A model generated the notes under the pieces. That model did no database searches and was not told where the DNA came from. It worked only from the letters and a program-made list of their open reading frames with translations. A DNA stretch of 64,000 nucleotides, taken from positions 1-64,000 of the forward strand of contig CAJUFI010000020.1 of assembly GCA_910585665.1 (NCBI GenBank), given 5' to 3'. The position numbers were made by a program, and so were the translations under genes. The stretch is from an uncultured Acetatifactor sp. (lineage in GTDB: Bacteria; Bacillota; Clostridia; Lachnospirales; Lachnospiraceae). Shown here in pieces: positions 23,806-32,543 of the stretch (its first letter is position 1; every line of letters begins with the position of its first letter).

Positions 23806-25658
23806 AAAACTTCCTGCCTTTCTGCGTCCGCGCCTTCTGTCTGCCCGGCTTTATAATATTTGCTCTGCACATCGAACAGTTCCCGGTACTTTTTCCCCGC
23901 TGCCATCAGCTCCTCATGGGTGCCGGTCTCCGCAATCCGCGAACCGTCCAGAAGGAAAATCCTGTCGCAGAAGCGGGTGGAGGCCAGCCTGTGGGAGATG
24001 AAGACACTTGTTGCGCCATTAGTAATCTCATCATACTGTCTGTACATACGATCCTCCGCTATGGGGTCTAAGGCGGCGGTGGGCTCATCCAGAATGATAC
24101 ACTTCGGCTCCCGGTAGAGAAGCCTTGCCAGGAGGAGCTTCTGCGTCTCCCCGCCGGAAAGCTCTATCCCGCCCGGATTCACCTGGCGGTTCAGGAGGGT
24201 GTCCGCCCCCAGGGGCAGGGAGCCTATCTTCTCTTCCAGCCCCGCCCGGCACAGGCAGCGATGCAGCTTTTCTCTGTCAATCCTTTCCGGCTCATCCACA
24301 CATGCCACGTTCCAGGCGATGGAATGGGGCAGCAGATGATAGTCCTGGGGCACAAGCCCGAAAAGGCTGTACAGTTCGTCCCGGTTGTATTCCCGGGGGC
24401 TGTGGCCGTCAATCAGGACTTCCCCCTCCGTAGGCGTCAGCAGGCCGCATATCAGCCGGATCAGGGTGGTCTTGCCCGCTCCGTTGGTGCCCACCAGGGC
24501 AAGCTTCTCCCCGGCCTTCAGCACAAAGCTGATATTTTCCAGCACATTTTTCTCCCCTTCCGGATAGCGGTAGGATACGTTGCGGAATTCGATGGAAAAA
24601 GACCTTTGCGGCAGCGGAATTCCTTTCCCCCGGTTCATCCGGTCCGGCGCCTCCAGGCATTCTCTATAGTCGGAAACCTGCAACGCCCCCTCGCAGACAC
24701 AGTTCCACCACCAGCGGATTCCCCCCATCACTTCCGCCAGCTCTGTCATTGCGGTAAAATACAGCACGAACTGGGCGGCATCCACTTCTCCAGCCACAGC
24801 CCTGGAAATCAGCCACGCGTACATCAGCCCGTCCCGGATCAGCACCACCAGGAAGTCACTGAGCTGTACCGCAGAACCCCTTACCTCCACCGCCTTCTTT
24901 TCCCTGACGCATTCGCCCAAAAGCTTCTGGGCCAGGACGGTGAGGTACCCCCGCAGGCTGTACAGCCGGACGTCTTTGCCATACCGGAATTGCCGCCCCA
25001 CCTGGAAAGCAAGGTAGTTCAACTTCTTCATGATGGCATTCCTCCGATCCTGGGTCTCATAGTTGCGCTTCCTCTCCCAGGCGGCCAGCGGGAGATTGGC
25101 AACGCTGCACAGGGCTATCAGCAGTATCAGCCAGGGGCTCAGCATGGACAGCACGGTGCCGAACAGCGCGAACTTCAGCACAAGGGATATCGTATTGGAG
25201 AACTCCATGGGGAAGTGCACCGCTCTGGTATGGTTGTTCCTTGTAGCCTCGCCTGCCCGTTCATCCAGCTTCTTGATCTCCGGCATAAAGCTTAGCTCAA
25301 AGTCCCTGTCCAGCATATGGCACTCCAACAGACATAGCATACGAAAGGTGAGATACATCTCCGAAAATTGCCCCTTTGCGCTGATCAGGCTGCCCGCCAG
25401 CGCGGAGAGCATGCCCGCCAGCACCAGGCCTATGATGACCAGAGCCACGGCGGAAAACGTGTCCGAAGTCTCCAGCATCCGCAGAATAATCGATGGCGTG
25501 TACAGCGCCAGCACCGAGACAACCAGGTCTACGGGAACCTTGCCGATGGCTGTGAACACCAGGCTCTTCTCATACTTCCACATCAATTTGTACATGTACG
25601 CCACACAGGAGAGCATCCCGTATTTTGGCTTGCGCTTTTTTTCCTTTTTTTCTGACAT
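23802..25658 (-). CDS. ABC exporter half-subunit (permease-ATPase), first of pair
   Basis: A 618-residue fused permease-ATPase. Membrane segments occupy about residues 30-320. The nucleotide-binding domain has Walker A GTNGAGKTT, the signature LSGGETQK, Walker B CIILDEPTAALDP and the H-loop ISHRLAS. Both partners keep complete signature and Walker B Glu residues, so neither site is obviously degenerate. The start has a run of Lys (KKEKKRKPK) before the first helix. It is followed by the second half-transporter with a 4-nt overlap. Possible roles: export of a peptide or lipid, or drug efflux. Confidence 0.9.
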   Translation of the reverse strand: MSEKKEKKRKPKYGMLSCVAYMYKLMWKYEKSLVFTAIGKVPVDLVVSVLALYTPSIILRMLETSDTFSAVALVIIGLVLAGMLSALAGSLISAKGQFSEMYLTFRMLCLLECHMLDRDFELSFMPEIKKLDERAGEATRNNHTRAVHFPMEFSNTISLVLKFALFGTVLSMLSPWLILLIALCSVANLPLAAWERKRNYETQDRRNAIMKKLNYLAFQVGRQFRYGKDVRLYSLRGYLTVLAQKLLGECVREKKAVEVRGSAVQLSDFLVVLIRDGLMYAWLISRAVAGEVDAAQFVLYFTAMTELAEVMGGIRWWWNCVCEGALQVSDYRECLEAPDRMNRGKGIPLPQRSFSIEFRNVSYRYPEGEKNVLENISFVLKAGEKLALVGTNGAGKTTLIRLICGLLTPTEGEVLIDGHSPREYNRDELYSLFGLVPQDYHLLPHSIAWNVACVDEPERIDREKLHRCLCRAGLEEKIGSLPLGADTLLNRQVNPGGIELSGGETQKLLLARLLYREPKCIILDEPTAALDPIAEDRMYRQYDEITNGATSVFISHRLASTRFCDRIFLLDGSRIAETGTHEELMAAGKKYRELFDVQSKYYKAGQTEGADAERQEVL

Positions 25659-25811
25659 CTTTTTGTCGACCTTCCTTTCCTACTTTCCTATTTCCGCATT
25701 GGAACCGAGGGCGCCTTGCCGGCTTTGGAGCCATCCATGCCGCTTCTGTCTCCGTCTGTCCGAGCGCCCCCTTGCCCTGAACCTGGTCTTATTTTATCAT
25801 ATGGCATCAAA

Positions 25812-25843
25812 AAAACTGCATTCAGATTACGAAATGCAGTTTT
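25812..25843 (-). terminator. terminator between GHKL kinase and ABC genes
   Basis: On the minus strand, an 11-bp stem AAAACTGCATT/AATGCAGTTTT with a 10-nt loop ends in a T7 run, 16 nt after the kinase stop. It separates the regulatory genes from the ABC pair. Confidence 0.85.
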
Positions 25844-25859
25844 CGGTGAACGAAATGTC

Positions 25860-26516
25860 TTATGAAACAGGAATCAGCACCTCCGCTGTGAATCCGCCGT
25901 CCTCGCTGTCCGCGGTGAAGATTCCGTCGTACTTCTTCACGGTGCTCTCCACCCTGGCCAGGCCGAATCCGTGCCGGCCGCCCTTGGAGGAGCGGAACAG
26001 GCCGCCTGCCTTCTCCCTTTTTTTCCCCGCGGCATTGGTGACGGCTATGTAGAGTTGGGTATTCTTCATGCCGATGTAGATGCGGAGGAACCTTTTCTCC
26101 GGATTCAGTTTCCGGTTCTCCTCGATGGCATTGTCCATGAGATTTCCGATGACCACACACAGGTCTACATCGTTCATGTCCAGGTTCGGAGGGAGCTTGG
26201 CCTTGGCGTTCACAGGGATGTCGTTCCCGGCCGCTATGGAAATCTTTCCGTTCAGGATGGCGTCTACCATCACCCGCCCGGTCTTCAGCACAGTGTCCAC
26301 ATTGACCAGGTCATCGTTAAGCTCCCTGAGATAGTCGCTCACTTCCTGGTATCTGCCCAGCGCCATGCTGGCCTGCATGGCCTGGATATGATTGTGGTAA
26401 TCGTGCCGCCAGCCCCGCATCTTTGTATACATGCTCTCCACCTCATCGCAGTATTTCTTCATGAGGTCGCTTTGGTAGGCTTCTATCCGTTTGTCGATCC
26501 ATTTTCCGAAAATCAT
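25860..26516 (-). CDS. GHKL-domain sensor kinase without membrane sensor
   Basis: A 218-residue AgrC-type histidine kinase core. The dimerisation/phosphoacceptor helix contains WRHDYHNHIQ (probable phosphorylated His), the N-box is NLMDNAIEENRK, and the G-box is HGFGLARVESTV. Typical AgrC-like proteins have about 200 further residues with six or seven membrane helices; here the protein begins MIFGKWIDKRIEAYQ just before the helix, with GGGGAGAAG ahead of the ATG. It is therefore a soluble kinase, or one whose sensor is a separate protein. It follows the LytTR regulator gene by about 130 nt. Confidence 0.85.
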   Translation of the reverse strand: MIFGKWIDKRIEAYQSDLMKKYCDEVESMYTKMRGWRHDYHNHIQAMQASMALGRYQEVSDYLRELNDDLVNVDTVLKTGRVMVDAILNGKISIAAGNDIPVNAKAKLPPNLDMNDVDLCVVIGNLMDNAIEENRKLNPEKRFLRIYIGMKNTQLYIAVTNAAGKKREKAGGLFRSSKGGRHGFGLARVESTVKKYDGIFTADSEDGGFTAEVLIPVS

Positions 26517-26644
26517 ACTTCTCCCCTGCCTCCAACTGCCATGGGGCATTTGCCGATTGCCCCAGGATTGTCCGTCTCTTTCCTGAAGCCCCCGGTGTCT
26601 TTAGCCGGGTTGCAACATCCCTTTCCGTTCCTCCCTGGCCATTA

Positions 26645-27346
26645 TTAATATAATTGTATGATAGCCTTTCCGATTTTTTCCGCCATCCCTCTGCTGATGG
26701 GGATTTCTTCTCCGTTTCTCAGCACCGCGCACTGGTTCCTGATCCGGGCTACATGGTTCAGGTTCACCAGGAAGGAGCGCTGGCATTTGAAAAAATATTT
26801 GTCCAGCATGGCTTCCATCTCCGCCAGGGACGCTTTCATGCGGTAATCGCCGTCCTCGGTGCGGATGCGGACATACTGCTTCTGGGCTTCTATATAGAGT
26901 ATCCTCTGGAAGGGGACGAAACAGGTCTCTCTGTCGAAATTCACCTGGAGCCGCTTATCGGGCCTGGCCAGATTGGCGGCCGCCCTGTCCAGGACAGCGC
27001 AGAGCTTCTCCCGGGACACGGGCTTCATCAGATAATGCAGCGCGGACACCTCATACCCTTCCGCCATAAAATCCGGGAATCCGGTGATGAACACAATCTG
27101 GACGCGGGAGTCCTCCAGACGGATCCGCTGAGCCAGTTCTATGCCGTTCACTTCCCCCATCTCCACATCCAGGAGAAGGATATCGAAATCCTTCCTGTCC
27201 TCATATTGGAACAGAAACGCTTCCGCCGAAGGGAACCTTTCCACCGCAGCCCCATGTCCGGAGACCTCCTCCCATGCCGCCACCAACGAGGAAAGGTATT
27301 CCGTGTCCGCGTCGCAGTCATCGCAGATTGCCATTTTATAGGTCAT
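26645..27346 (-). CDS. LytTR family response regulator
   Basis: A 233-residue AgrA/LytR-type regulator. The receiver domain has the acidic pair CDDCD and phosphoacceptor Asp in LLLDVEMGEVNG, then KPVSREKL. The LytTR DNA-binding domain covers about residues 130-233 (FQRILYIEAQKQYVRIRTED, FFKCQRSFLVNLNHVARI). GGAGGGGCAT places the start at 27346. Paired with the downstream GHKL kinase; likely targets are direct repeats upstream of nearby promoters, which I could not pinpoint. Confidence 0.9.
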   Translation of the reverse strand: MTYKMAICDDCDADTEYLSSLVAAWEEVSGHGAAVERFPSAEAFLFQYEDRKDFDILLLDVEMGEVNGIELAQRIRLEDSRVQIVFITGFPDFMAEGYEVSALHYLMKPVSREKLCAVLDRAAANLARPDKRLQVNFDRETCFVPFQRILYIEAQKQYVRIRTEDGDYRMKASLAEMEAMLDKYFFKCQRSFLVNLNHVARIRNQCAVLRNGEEIPISRGMAEKIGKAIIQLY

Positions 27347-27406
27347 ATGCCCCTCCATTTGACTATATATCCGTCTTCTTTTGCATTGGAAACGATTCCG
27401 GAAGTT

Positions 27407-27580
27407 TTACAGAATTTCTTTTACGCTCTTTTCCAGGAGCTTCCGGGCTATCATGATCTGATGGCCGCAGCCCTTGCATTTCAGCCGGAAATCCGCCCCT
27501 GAGCGCAGCACCTCCCAGTCCTTGCTCCCACAGGGGTGCTGCTTCTTCAATCTTACCACATCTCCTACATTGATGTCCAT
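27407..27580 (-). CDS. DUF951 family small protein
   Basis: A 57-residue protein. It starts MDINVGDVVRLKKQHPCGS, then WEVLR, LKCKGCGHQIMIAR and a short helical tail. The C-G-x-K/D-W and CxGC elements are the DUF951 (YyzM) signature and suggest a small nucleic-acid-binding, zinc-ribbon-like fold. AAGGAG lies upstream of the ATG. In Bacillus the relative lies near the rpsF-ssb-rpsR operon; here the same neighbourhood is kept but the ABC and signalling genes stand between. Confidence 0.85.
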   Translation of the reverse strand: MDINVGDVVRLKKQHPCGSKDWEVLRSGADFRLKCKGCGHQIMIARKLLEKSVKEIL

Positions 27581-27662
27581 TCCCGCTCTCCTTCATGGCC
27601 GGTTCTTTACCGGCCCCAATCCCGTGCATCCAGTCCCCAACGCCCGGATGTCCTGTTTTGTT

Positions 27663-28502
27663 TTACAGATTCCCCACCCAGAAGTCCTTCAGCACACCTA
27701 AAAATTCCCTTAGCAGATTGTTGGGTCCCATTCCCAGCACAGAGCTGGCCGCCAGGCCTTCCGCTTTGTGGTAGCCCTGCTTCTTCGCTATGCTCAGGGC
27801 GCGGAAGACATGGAAATTGTTGGTCACGATGACAACTTTATCGTTCTCCCGATCCAGCAGTTCCCCGCTGAAGACCAGGTTCTCGTAGGTATTGGAGGAC
27901 GCGTCCTCCACCAGAATCCGGCTTTCCTCGATGCCTGCCTGCAACAGATATCCCCGCATCCCCTCCGCCTCCGAGATGGCTTCGTTGTCCCCCTGGCCGC
28001 CGGATACGATCACCCTGGTGTCCGGATTCTGCTCCAGATAGGAGACAGCCTTGTCCAGCCGTCTGCGCAGCACCTCGCTGGGGCCTGTACTCTTCCACTG
28101 AGCTCCCAGCACAATCAGGTAATCCGCTCCCGGCGCCGCCTGGGCGTTGTACTGGGACAGAATCTTCCCCTCCACCCCGCCGAACAGTAACAGTCCCATG
28201 CAAAAGATGACGCAACAAGTCGTCTTCATCCATCTCGGAATCGCTTCCATGAACCGGCGGTTGCGGAGCAATGCCCACAAGCCGATGCAGACCGCGCCCA
28301 TACCGCCCCAGATTAGGAAGAAGTAAGTCCCGAATCCGGCGATGGCTATCCCTGCACAGTACAGCAGGCAGGCGGCACCGAAGATGCCGAAGACATTCGC
28401 AGCCACCTCATAACCGCTCCGTTTCCCGCCCCTTTTGTCCAGCCGGATGACTCTCCGGCTCTTTTCAAAGGGGACTAATCTGTCTGTTCTATCTCTTCTC
28501 AT
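27663..28502 (-). CDS. YdcF family (DUF218) membrane protein
   Basis: A 279-residue protein with three or four N-terminal membrane segments (about residues 30-110) and a C-terminal DUF218 domain: DYLIVLGAQW, VSGGQGDNEAISEAEGM, EDASSNTYENLVFS and VTNNFHVFRAL. This family, with E. coli ElyC/YdcF as members, is linked to envelope assembly or to S-adenosylmethionine binding; the exact reaction is not settled. AAGGATAATAAAC precedes the ATG. Confidence 0.9.
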   Translation of the reverse strand: MRRDRTDRLVPFEKSRRVIRLDKRGGKRSGYEVAANVFGIFGAACLLYCAGIAIAGFGTYFFLIWGGMGAVCIGLWALLRNRRFMEAIPRWMKTTCCVIFCMGLLLFGGVEGKILSQYNAQAAPGADYLIVLGAQWKSTGPSEVLRRRLDKAVSYLEQNPDTRVIVSGGQGDNEAISEAEGMRGYLLQAGIEESRILVEDASSNTYENLVFSGELLDRENDKVVIVTNNFHVFRALSIAKKQGYHKAEGLAASSVLGMGPNNLLREFLGVLKDFWVGNL

Positions 28503-28563
28503 GTTTATTATCCTTTTTTAATGCCAGCTTATATTTTTTGATGCAGAATTATGTGAGCAAAGC

Positions 28564-28765
28564 AACGCCCATGGCATGGATGGCCTTCCGGCCGTTTCAT
28601 GCCACGAATAAGGTTATTATGCCATGTGCAAAGAACGCCCATGGCATGGATGGCCATCCGGCCGTTTCATGCCACGAATAAGGTTATTATGCCATGTGCA
28701 AAGAACGCCCATGGCATGGATGGCCATCCGGCCGTTTCATGCCACGAATAAGGTTATTATACCAT
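28564..28765. repeat. 70-bp tandem repeat, three copies
   Basis: Three nearly identical units begin at 28564, 28634 and 28704. Each has a nested dyad (GGCATG ... CATGCC around GATGGCCATC) and ends with an A+T-rich ATAAGGTTATTATGCCATG portion. No SD or plausible frame is present. It lies 60 bp upstream of ydcF on the far side of its start, so it could influence that promoter. Confidence 0.9.
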
Positions 28766-28855
28766 ATTGCAAATATTGCATTCAATCTATATGCGCTATA
28801 GATTTCTTAAAATTTCCTTATTTTTCGCCGCGAGGACTGTAAGAAAATTTTATTT

Positions 28856-28960
28856 TAGGAATTGTCGGAAAATAACTGATGCAACTTGTTTAGGAGAAAG
28901 CCCAGAAATACAACGAAAACGGCTATAAACTCGCATCAGTTATTTGTAGACAATTCCTTA
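28856..28960 (+). mobile_element. 105-bp TIR element, copy 1
   Basis: The left end, TAGGAATTGTCGGAAAATAA, and right end, TTATTTGTAGACAATTCCTTA preceded by GCATCAG, are inverted copies of about 26 bp with three mismatches. The core is non-coding. Copies 2 and 3 are over 95 per cent alike by eye. All are bordered by TA dinucleotides, as expected for a MITE moved by an IS630/Tc1-type transposase (inference). It ends 5 bp before the MerR promoter. Confidence 0.85.
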
Positions 28961-28965
28961 TCCTC

Positions 28966-28996
28966 TTGACTCTCCCCTTGGCTGTAATGATATGAT
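28966..28996 (+). promoter_or_regulatory. MerR-type promoter with 19-bp spacer
   Basis: TTGACT (28966-28971) and TATGAT (28991-28996) are separated by 19 bp, the over-long spacer on which MerR activators act by twisting DNA. The CTTGACTCTCCCC start also resembles known MerR-family operators. It drives the MerR gene at 29082, so autoregulation is likely. Confidence 0.78.
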
Positions 28997-29081
28997 GACA
29001 GTGCAAGGTACCTGCAGCAGTTTTTCAATTCCATATAGCTTTACCATGTAAACATTGAACCGTGAAACAAGGAGTGAGATT

Positions 29082-30629
29082 ATGTACAAAATCGGGGAAC
29101 TTTCAAAACTGAGCAGACTTCCCGTGAAGACGTTGAGATACTATGGCCAGGAAGGGCTCCTGGTGCCGGATTACATCGACGAGGAGACGGGATACCGTTA
29201 CTATAATGCCGGAAAGCTGTCTGACTGCTATCGCATCATCATGCTGAAAGGCCTTGGCTTCAGCCTGGGCGAAATAAAGGAACTGCTTTCCCTGCCGAAG
29301 GAAAATTTTTCAAGGCTCATTCAGGCGAAAGAGGACGAACTGCTCCGGCTGAAAGCCCAGACCGAAGAGCGTCTTCATCTCCTCCGGACTTTCAACCTGA
29401 CAGTAAAGGAGAATGCATCTATGTTTGATATTATAATACGGAAAAGCGATAACATCCGTCTGGCCTACAGGCGCACGATTGTCTCCCGCAAAGAGGAGTA
29501 TGGCACCCTTCTGGCGGAAATGCGGCGGCTGGTTCCGGATTCGATTTCCGGAAGCCGCACCGTCATCATTGACTACGAAACGGAATTCGTCAGTCAGGAT
29601 TTCGACACGGGCTTCGGGGTGGAAATCACCGGAAAGCTTCCAAAGGCGAGTGGCCTGTGTGAGAAAGAGATTTCTTTTCCAGGGGACACGGCCAGTCTGG
29701 TCTGCAGCGACACGACCTGTGAAGAGGGAATCCGGGCGCTCCACAAATATGTCCTGGATCATGATTACCAGATTACCGGGCCCGTCATAAGAATCAATTA
29801 TGAAGACGGCACCGTAGAAATCAAGCTTTCTGTGGCGAAGCTGGGGGAGTATGACGCGGAGCGCAATGAGGAGCTGAATCTGCCTTTTGTAAATGATGAG
29901 GACGCGGTGGGACGCTGGGAAAGGTTCGACTGTCTGCCCTGCCGGGAAATGTTCCACCCCCGGAAGCAGAAATCCGCTGCCAGCGGGGAGCCTGCCAGGG
30001 AGCTGTACTTTCTGCCGGGCGGAGAGCGGTACTGGTGCTTCGGATGGACTAAGGGGATGCTTTTGTCCTCCTTCGGATATCCCCGCCAGACGAGCCGGAA
30101 CAAGTACACCATCCAGCAAATGGACGGTGAGACGTTTCTGTTTGTTGAATTGAAGGGACGGAATTATTTCAGGGGCGGTCTGCCGGAGATATGGGTTTTC
30201 CGGAAAGCGGATTCCAGGTCGTACACCAGGAGCGAAATCAGGATTACTGACGAAATCCCCGAGTTTCCCGCAGATGACGCTTCTGTTATCGGGGAGTGGA
30301 ATGCGTGCGATTGTGTGCGGGATATCGATAGTTTTCATCCGGATAGTCCCTTTTTCCCCTATGAGGGGCTCTACTGGAGAAGGGCGGAGTTCCTGGAGGG
30401 CGGCGCCATCCGCAACAGTTTCCAGGACGCGAAGGACGGCAGCGTCCAAACGGATGAACCTCATATTTGGAGCTGGGTGACAGGATATGTCATCTGCCAT
30501 CCAAGCTCCACGGTGAGCAGATATCTGTTCCGTGAGCTTGCGGGCGTTACGTACCTGTTCATTCAGTGGAAAAGCGGAGATTATTCCTATGGGGGCAGCG
30601 AGCCTTGCTGGTATGTTTTTCAAAGGTAG
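29082..30629 (+). CDS. MerR regulator with GyrI-like and duplicated C-terminal domains
   Basis: A 515-residue regulator, about twice the usual size. Residues 1-70 are the MerR winged helix (YKIGELSKLSRLPVKTLRYY), followed by a dimerisation coil (about 75-110) and an effector-binding GyrI-like domain (about 115-270). Two tandem domains follow. One starts at GRWERFDCLPCREMFHP, the other at GEWNACDCVRDIDSFHP; each ends in a strand of the form TYLFI.WKSGDY..GG..P and a Trp-Val/Tyr-Val tail. These domains occur on assorted Firmicutes sensors and lipoproteins and look like small beta-barrels; their ligand is unknown to me. AAGGAG precedes the ATG at 29082. Its own promoter has a 19-bp spacer. Confidence 0.85.
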   Translation: MYKIGELSKLSRLPVKTLRYYGQEGLLVPDYIDEETGYRYYNAGKLSDCYRIIMLKGLGFSLGEIKELLSLPKENFSRLIQAKEDELLRLKAQTEERLHLLRTFNLTVKENASMFDIIIRKSDNIRLAYRRTIVSRKEEYGTLLAEMRRLVPDSISGSRTVIIDYETEFVSQDFDTGFGVEITGKLPKASGLCEKEISFPGDTASLVCSDTTCEEGIRALHKYVLDHDYQITGPVIRINYEDGTVEIKLSVAKLGEYDAERNEELNLPFVNDEDAVGRWERFDCLPCREMFHPRKQKSAASGEPARELYFLPGGERYWCFGWTKGMLLSSFGYPRQTSRNKYTIQQMDGETFLFVELKGRNYFRGGLPEIWVFRKADSRSYTRSEIRITDEIPEFPADDASVIGEWNACDCVRDIDSFHPDSPFFPYEGLYWRRAEFLEGGAIRNSFQDAKDGSVQTDEPHIWSWVTGYVICHPSSTVSRYLFRELAGVTYLFIQWKSGDYSYGGSEPCWYVFQR

Positions 30630-30691
30630 AATTGGCAAAACGGTTTCCGGGAAGCCGCGTGATAAGCGGTCTGAAGATTCCGAGAGGTTAT

Positions 30692-30796
30692 TAAGGAATT
30701 GTCTACAAATAACTGATGCGAGTTTATAGCCGTTTTCGTTGTATTTCTGGGCTTTCTCCTAAACAAGTTGCATCAGTTATTTTCCGACAATTCCTA
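30692..30796 (-). mobile_element. 105-bp TIR element, copy 2 (inverted)
   Basis: The same element as 28856-28960 in the opposite orientation, located between the convergent MerR and ATPase genes. Ends read TAAGGAATTGTCTACAAATA and GACAATTCCTAA, with TA at both borders. Its long hairpin could act as an insulator. Confidence 0.85.
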
Positions 30797-30802
30797 AGGA
30801 GA

Positions 30803-30823
30803 AAAGGGGGCTTTGCCCCCTTT
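30803..30823 (-). terminator. terminator at the 3' end of the AAA-ATPase/nuclease gene
   Basis: AAAGGGGGC-ttt-GCCCCCTTT forms a 9-bp stem touching the stop codon of the minus-strand gene, with TTTTC on that strand. Confidence 0.7.
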
Positions 30824-32543
30824 ATCCAATCAGTACTTCCTTCCCCCGGAAGGCAAAGCCATATTTCCGGATTCGCTCCTTGGGAATCCCCTTCGCTTCA
30901 AGGGCTGCCGCATACTTCATGTCCTCAATCTGCGCCAACGCCGACTGCACTGTATCCTCCAGCGTCTTCTCGCCATCTTCCAGGTCATGAACCTTGAACT
31001 CAATAATAATCGCATCTCTGTCATGATTATTATGGAAGGCATCATCCGCACCTTTTTTATTGCAAGGCTCCAGCAATACGTCATACCTCCCAAATCCACT
31101 TTCTCTGTTGGAGGTAACAGCATACTGCCCCCGCAGGTCCACCAGCAGCCCCAGCACGAAGCCATGGTAAAAACGCTCAGGCTCGTTCGCTTCGGACGGT
31201 CTTTTCCCGCTGTCGAAGAAGCTGAAGGTATCCAATGCCACCCGGTTCATATAGCGGTTCATCTCGCGGAGGTTACCTTTCAGCAAGGCCTTCACGAACC
31301 CATTGTAGGACGGGGTATATTCCCTGAACCACTCGTCAATCATCCCCTCGAACATGAACCGGACCTCCCTGTTCGTCAAGGCCAGGCTATATTCCGTTTT
31401 CCCGCTTTCCTTATTGAAGACAACCGCGTCTGCCCGCAGATAGCCGCTGGCCAACAGCAGGCTCCAGACGGCGCTGTCCTTATAATCCAGTTGGTTGAAG
31501 ACGATTTGTTCATCAAGCACCGCACGGTATGTCTTTCCTTGCAGCAAATCCTCCATCACCATCTTCACCTCAGGGGCGCCCTCACGAATCAGTTTTCCGG
31601 CCAGGCTGTTGGAACTGGTGTTGGCCCAATAAGCGGAGAGCTTTCCGGTTTTTAAATAATTTAAAATTGACCATGGATTATAAATGTCCCTCTGTCTCCC
31701 AAAGGCAAAGCCATCATACCACGCTTTTACTTCTGGCCTTTTATCCCCCATTCCATATTCGTCCAAGGCTGCAAACACCTCTTCCTCAGTGAACCCGAAT
31801 TGATTCGCGTACAAATCTGAATTCAAGGTCACAACCGCCAGATTATTCAAATCTGAAAAAATGGACTCTTTGCTCACCCTCGTGATTCCTGTCATGACCG
31901 CCCGCTCCAGATATGGATTCGTCTTGAACGTAGCATTGAACAGAGTCCTGATGAATTCCACCAGTTCTCCCCAGAACCCGCTGACATATGCCTCCTGCAT
32001 GGGCGTATCGTACTCGTCCAGCAGAATGATAACCTTCTTCCCATAATAGCGAGTCAGGTAATCGGCCAAAGCGTTCAGCGAATTGACCGCTATATAATCT
32101 TCCATTTCCGCAGAGACTTTTCGATAGATTTCCTTCTCATTTTCGTTCAACAGGTCGCCGTCCAGCAGAAAATCATATCGGTTATACAGGGTCGTGATAA
32201 TCTGGCACATCTGCTTTCTGGCTTTGGGAAAAGAAGACTCCTTCACATTGGCGAAAGAAAGGCTGATGACCGGATAGGTGCCCTGAAGCTGTCTGTAGGC
32301 TTCCTCCTGCCAGATGGCAAGGCCTTCGAACAAGTTCCCCTTATCGGCATATTTTATGGAGAAAAAATATTCCAGCATGCTCATATTCAGGGTCTTTCCG
32401 AAGCGTCTGGGACGGGTTATCAGGGTGACGGCATCCTGGTTTTCCCACCATTCTTTGACAAATCCGGTCTTGTCGATATAGAAGCAGTTTGACTGAATCA
32501 ACTGTCCGAAGTCCTGATGTCCAATGCCTACTGTCCTCGCCAT
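30822..32543 (-). CDS. AAA-ATPase-like / PD-(D/E)XK nuclease superfamily protein
   Basis: A 573-residue single-chain protein of the AAA-ATPase_like (PF09820) plus PDDEXK_9 (PF08011) family that is multiplied in Lachnospiraceae and Bacteroidetes. The N-terminal signature is DFGQLIQSNCFYIDKTGFV, followed by a modified Walker A, TRPRRFGKT, and Walker B, VIILLDEYDTPMQEAY. The C-terminal nuclease core keeps GFGRYDVLLEP and AIIIEFKV with its Glu and Lys, so it looks active. Function is unsettled; a defence or mobile-element-related role is often proposed. GAGGAGGTACCGGT precedes the ATG. A decayed C-terminal copy lies at 34104-34303. Confidence 0.9.
   Translation of the reverse strand: MARTVGIGHQDFGQLIQSNCFYIDKTGFVKEWWENQDAVTLITRPRRFGKTLNMSMLEYFFSIKYADKGNLFEGLAIWQEEAYRQLQGTYPVISLSFANVKESSFPKARKQMCQIITTLYNRYDFLLDGDLLNENEKEIYRKVSAEMEDYIAVNSLNALADYLTRYYGKKVIILLDEYDTPMQEAYVSGFWGELVEFIRTLFNATFKTNPYLERAVMTGITRVSKESIFSDLNNLAVVTLNSDLYANQFGFTEEEVFAALDEYGMGDKRPEVKAWYDGFAFGRQRDIYNPWSILNYLKTGKLSAYWANTSSNSLAGKLIREGAPEVKMVMEDLLQGKTYRAVLDEQIVFNQLDYKDSAVWSLLLASGYLRADAVVFNKESGKTEYSLALTNREVRFMFEGMIDEWFREYTPSYNGFVKALLKGNLREMNRYMNRVALDTFSFFDSGKRPSEANEPERFYHGFVLGLLVDLRGQYAVTSNRESGFGRYDVLLEPCNKKGADDAFHNNHDRDAIIIEFKVHDLEDGEKTLEDTVQSALAQIEDMKYAAALEAKGIPKERIRKYGFAFRGKEVLIG

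Noticed and set aside
26517..26644. Autoinducer peptide gene between the LytTR and GHKL genes
   Set aside because: The only short frame there, about 13 codons starting MAREERKG, has no Cys, leader features or good SD, and no AgrB-type protease is nearby.
28564..28765. CRISPR array or small coding gene in the 70-bp repeats
   Set aside because: Units are contiguous and identical along their whole length, so there are no unique spacers; the open frame across them has no SD and simply reflects repetition.
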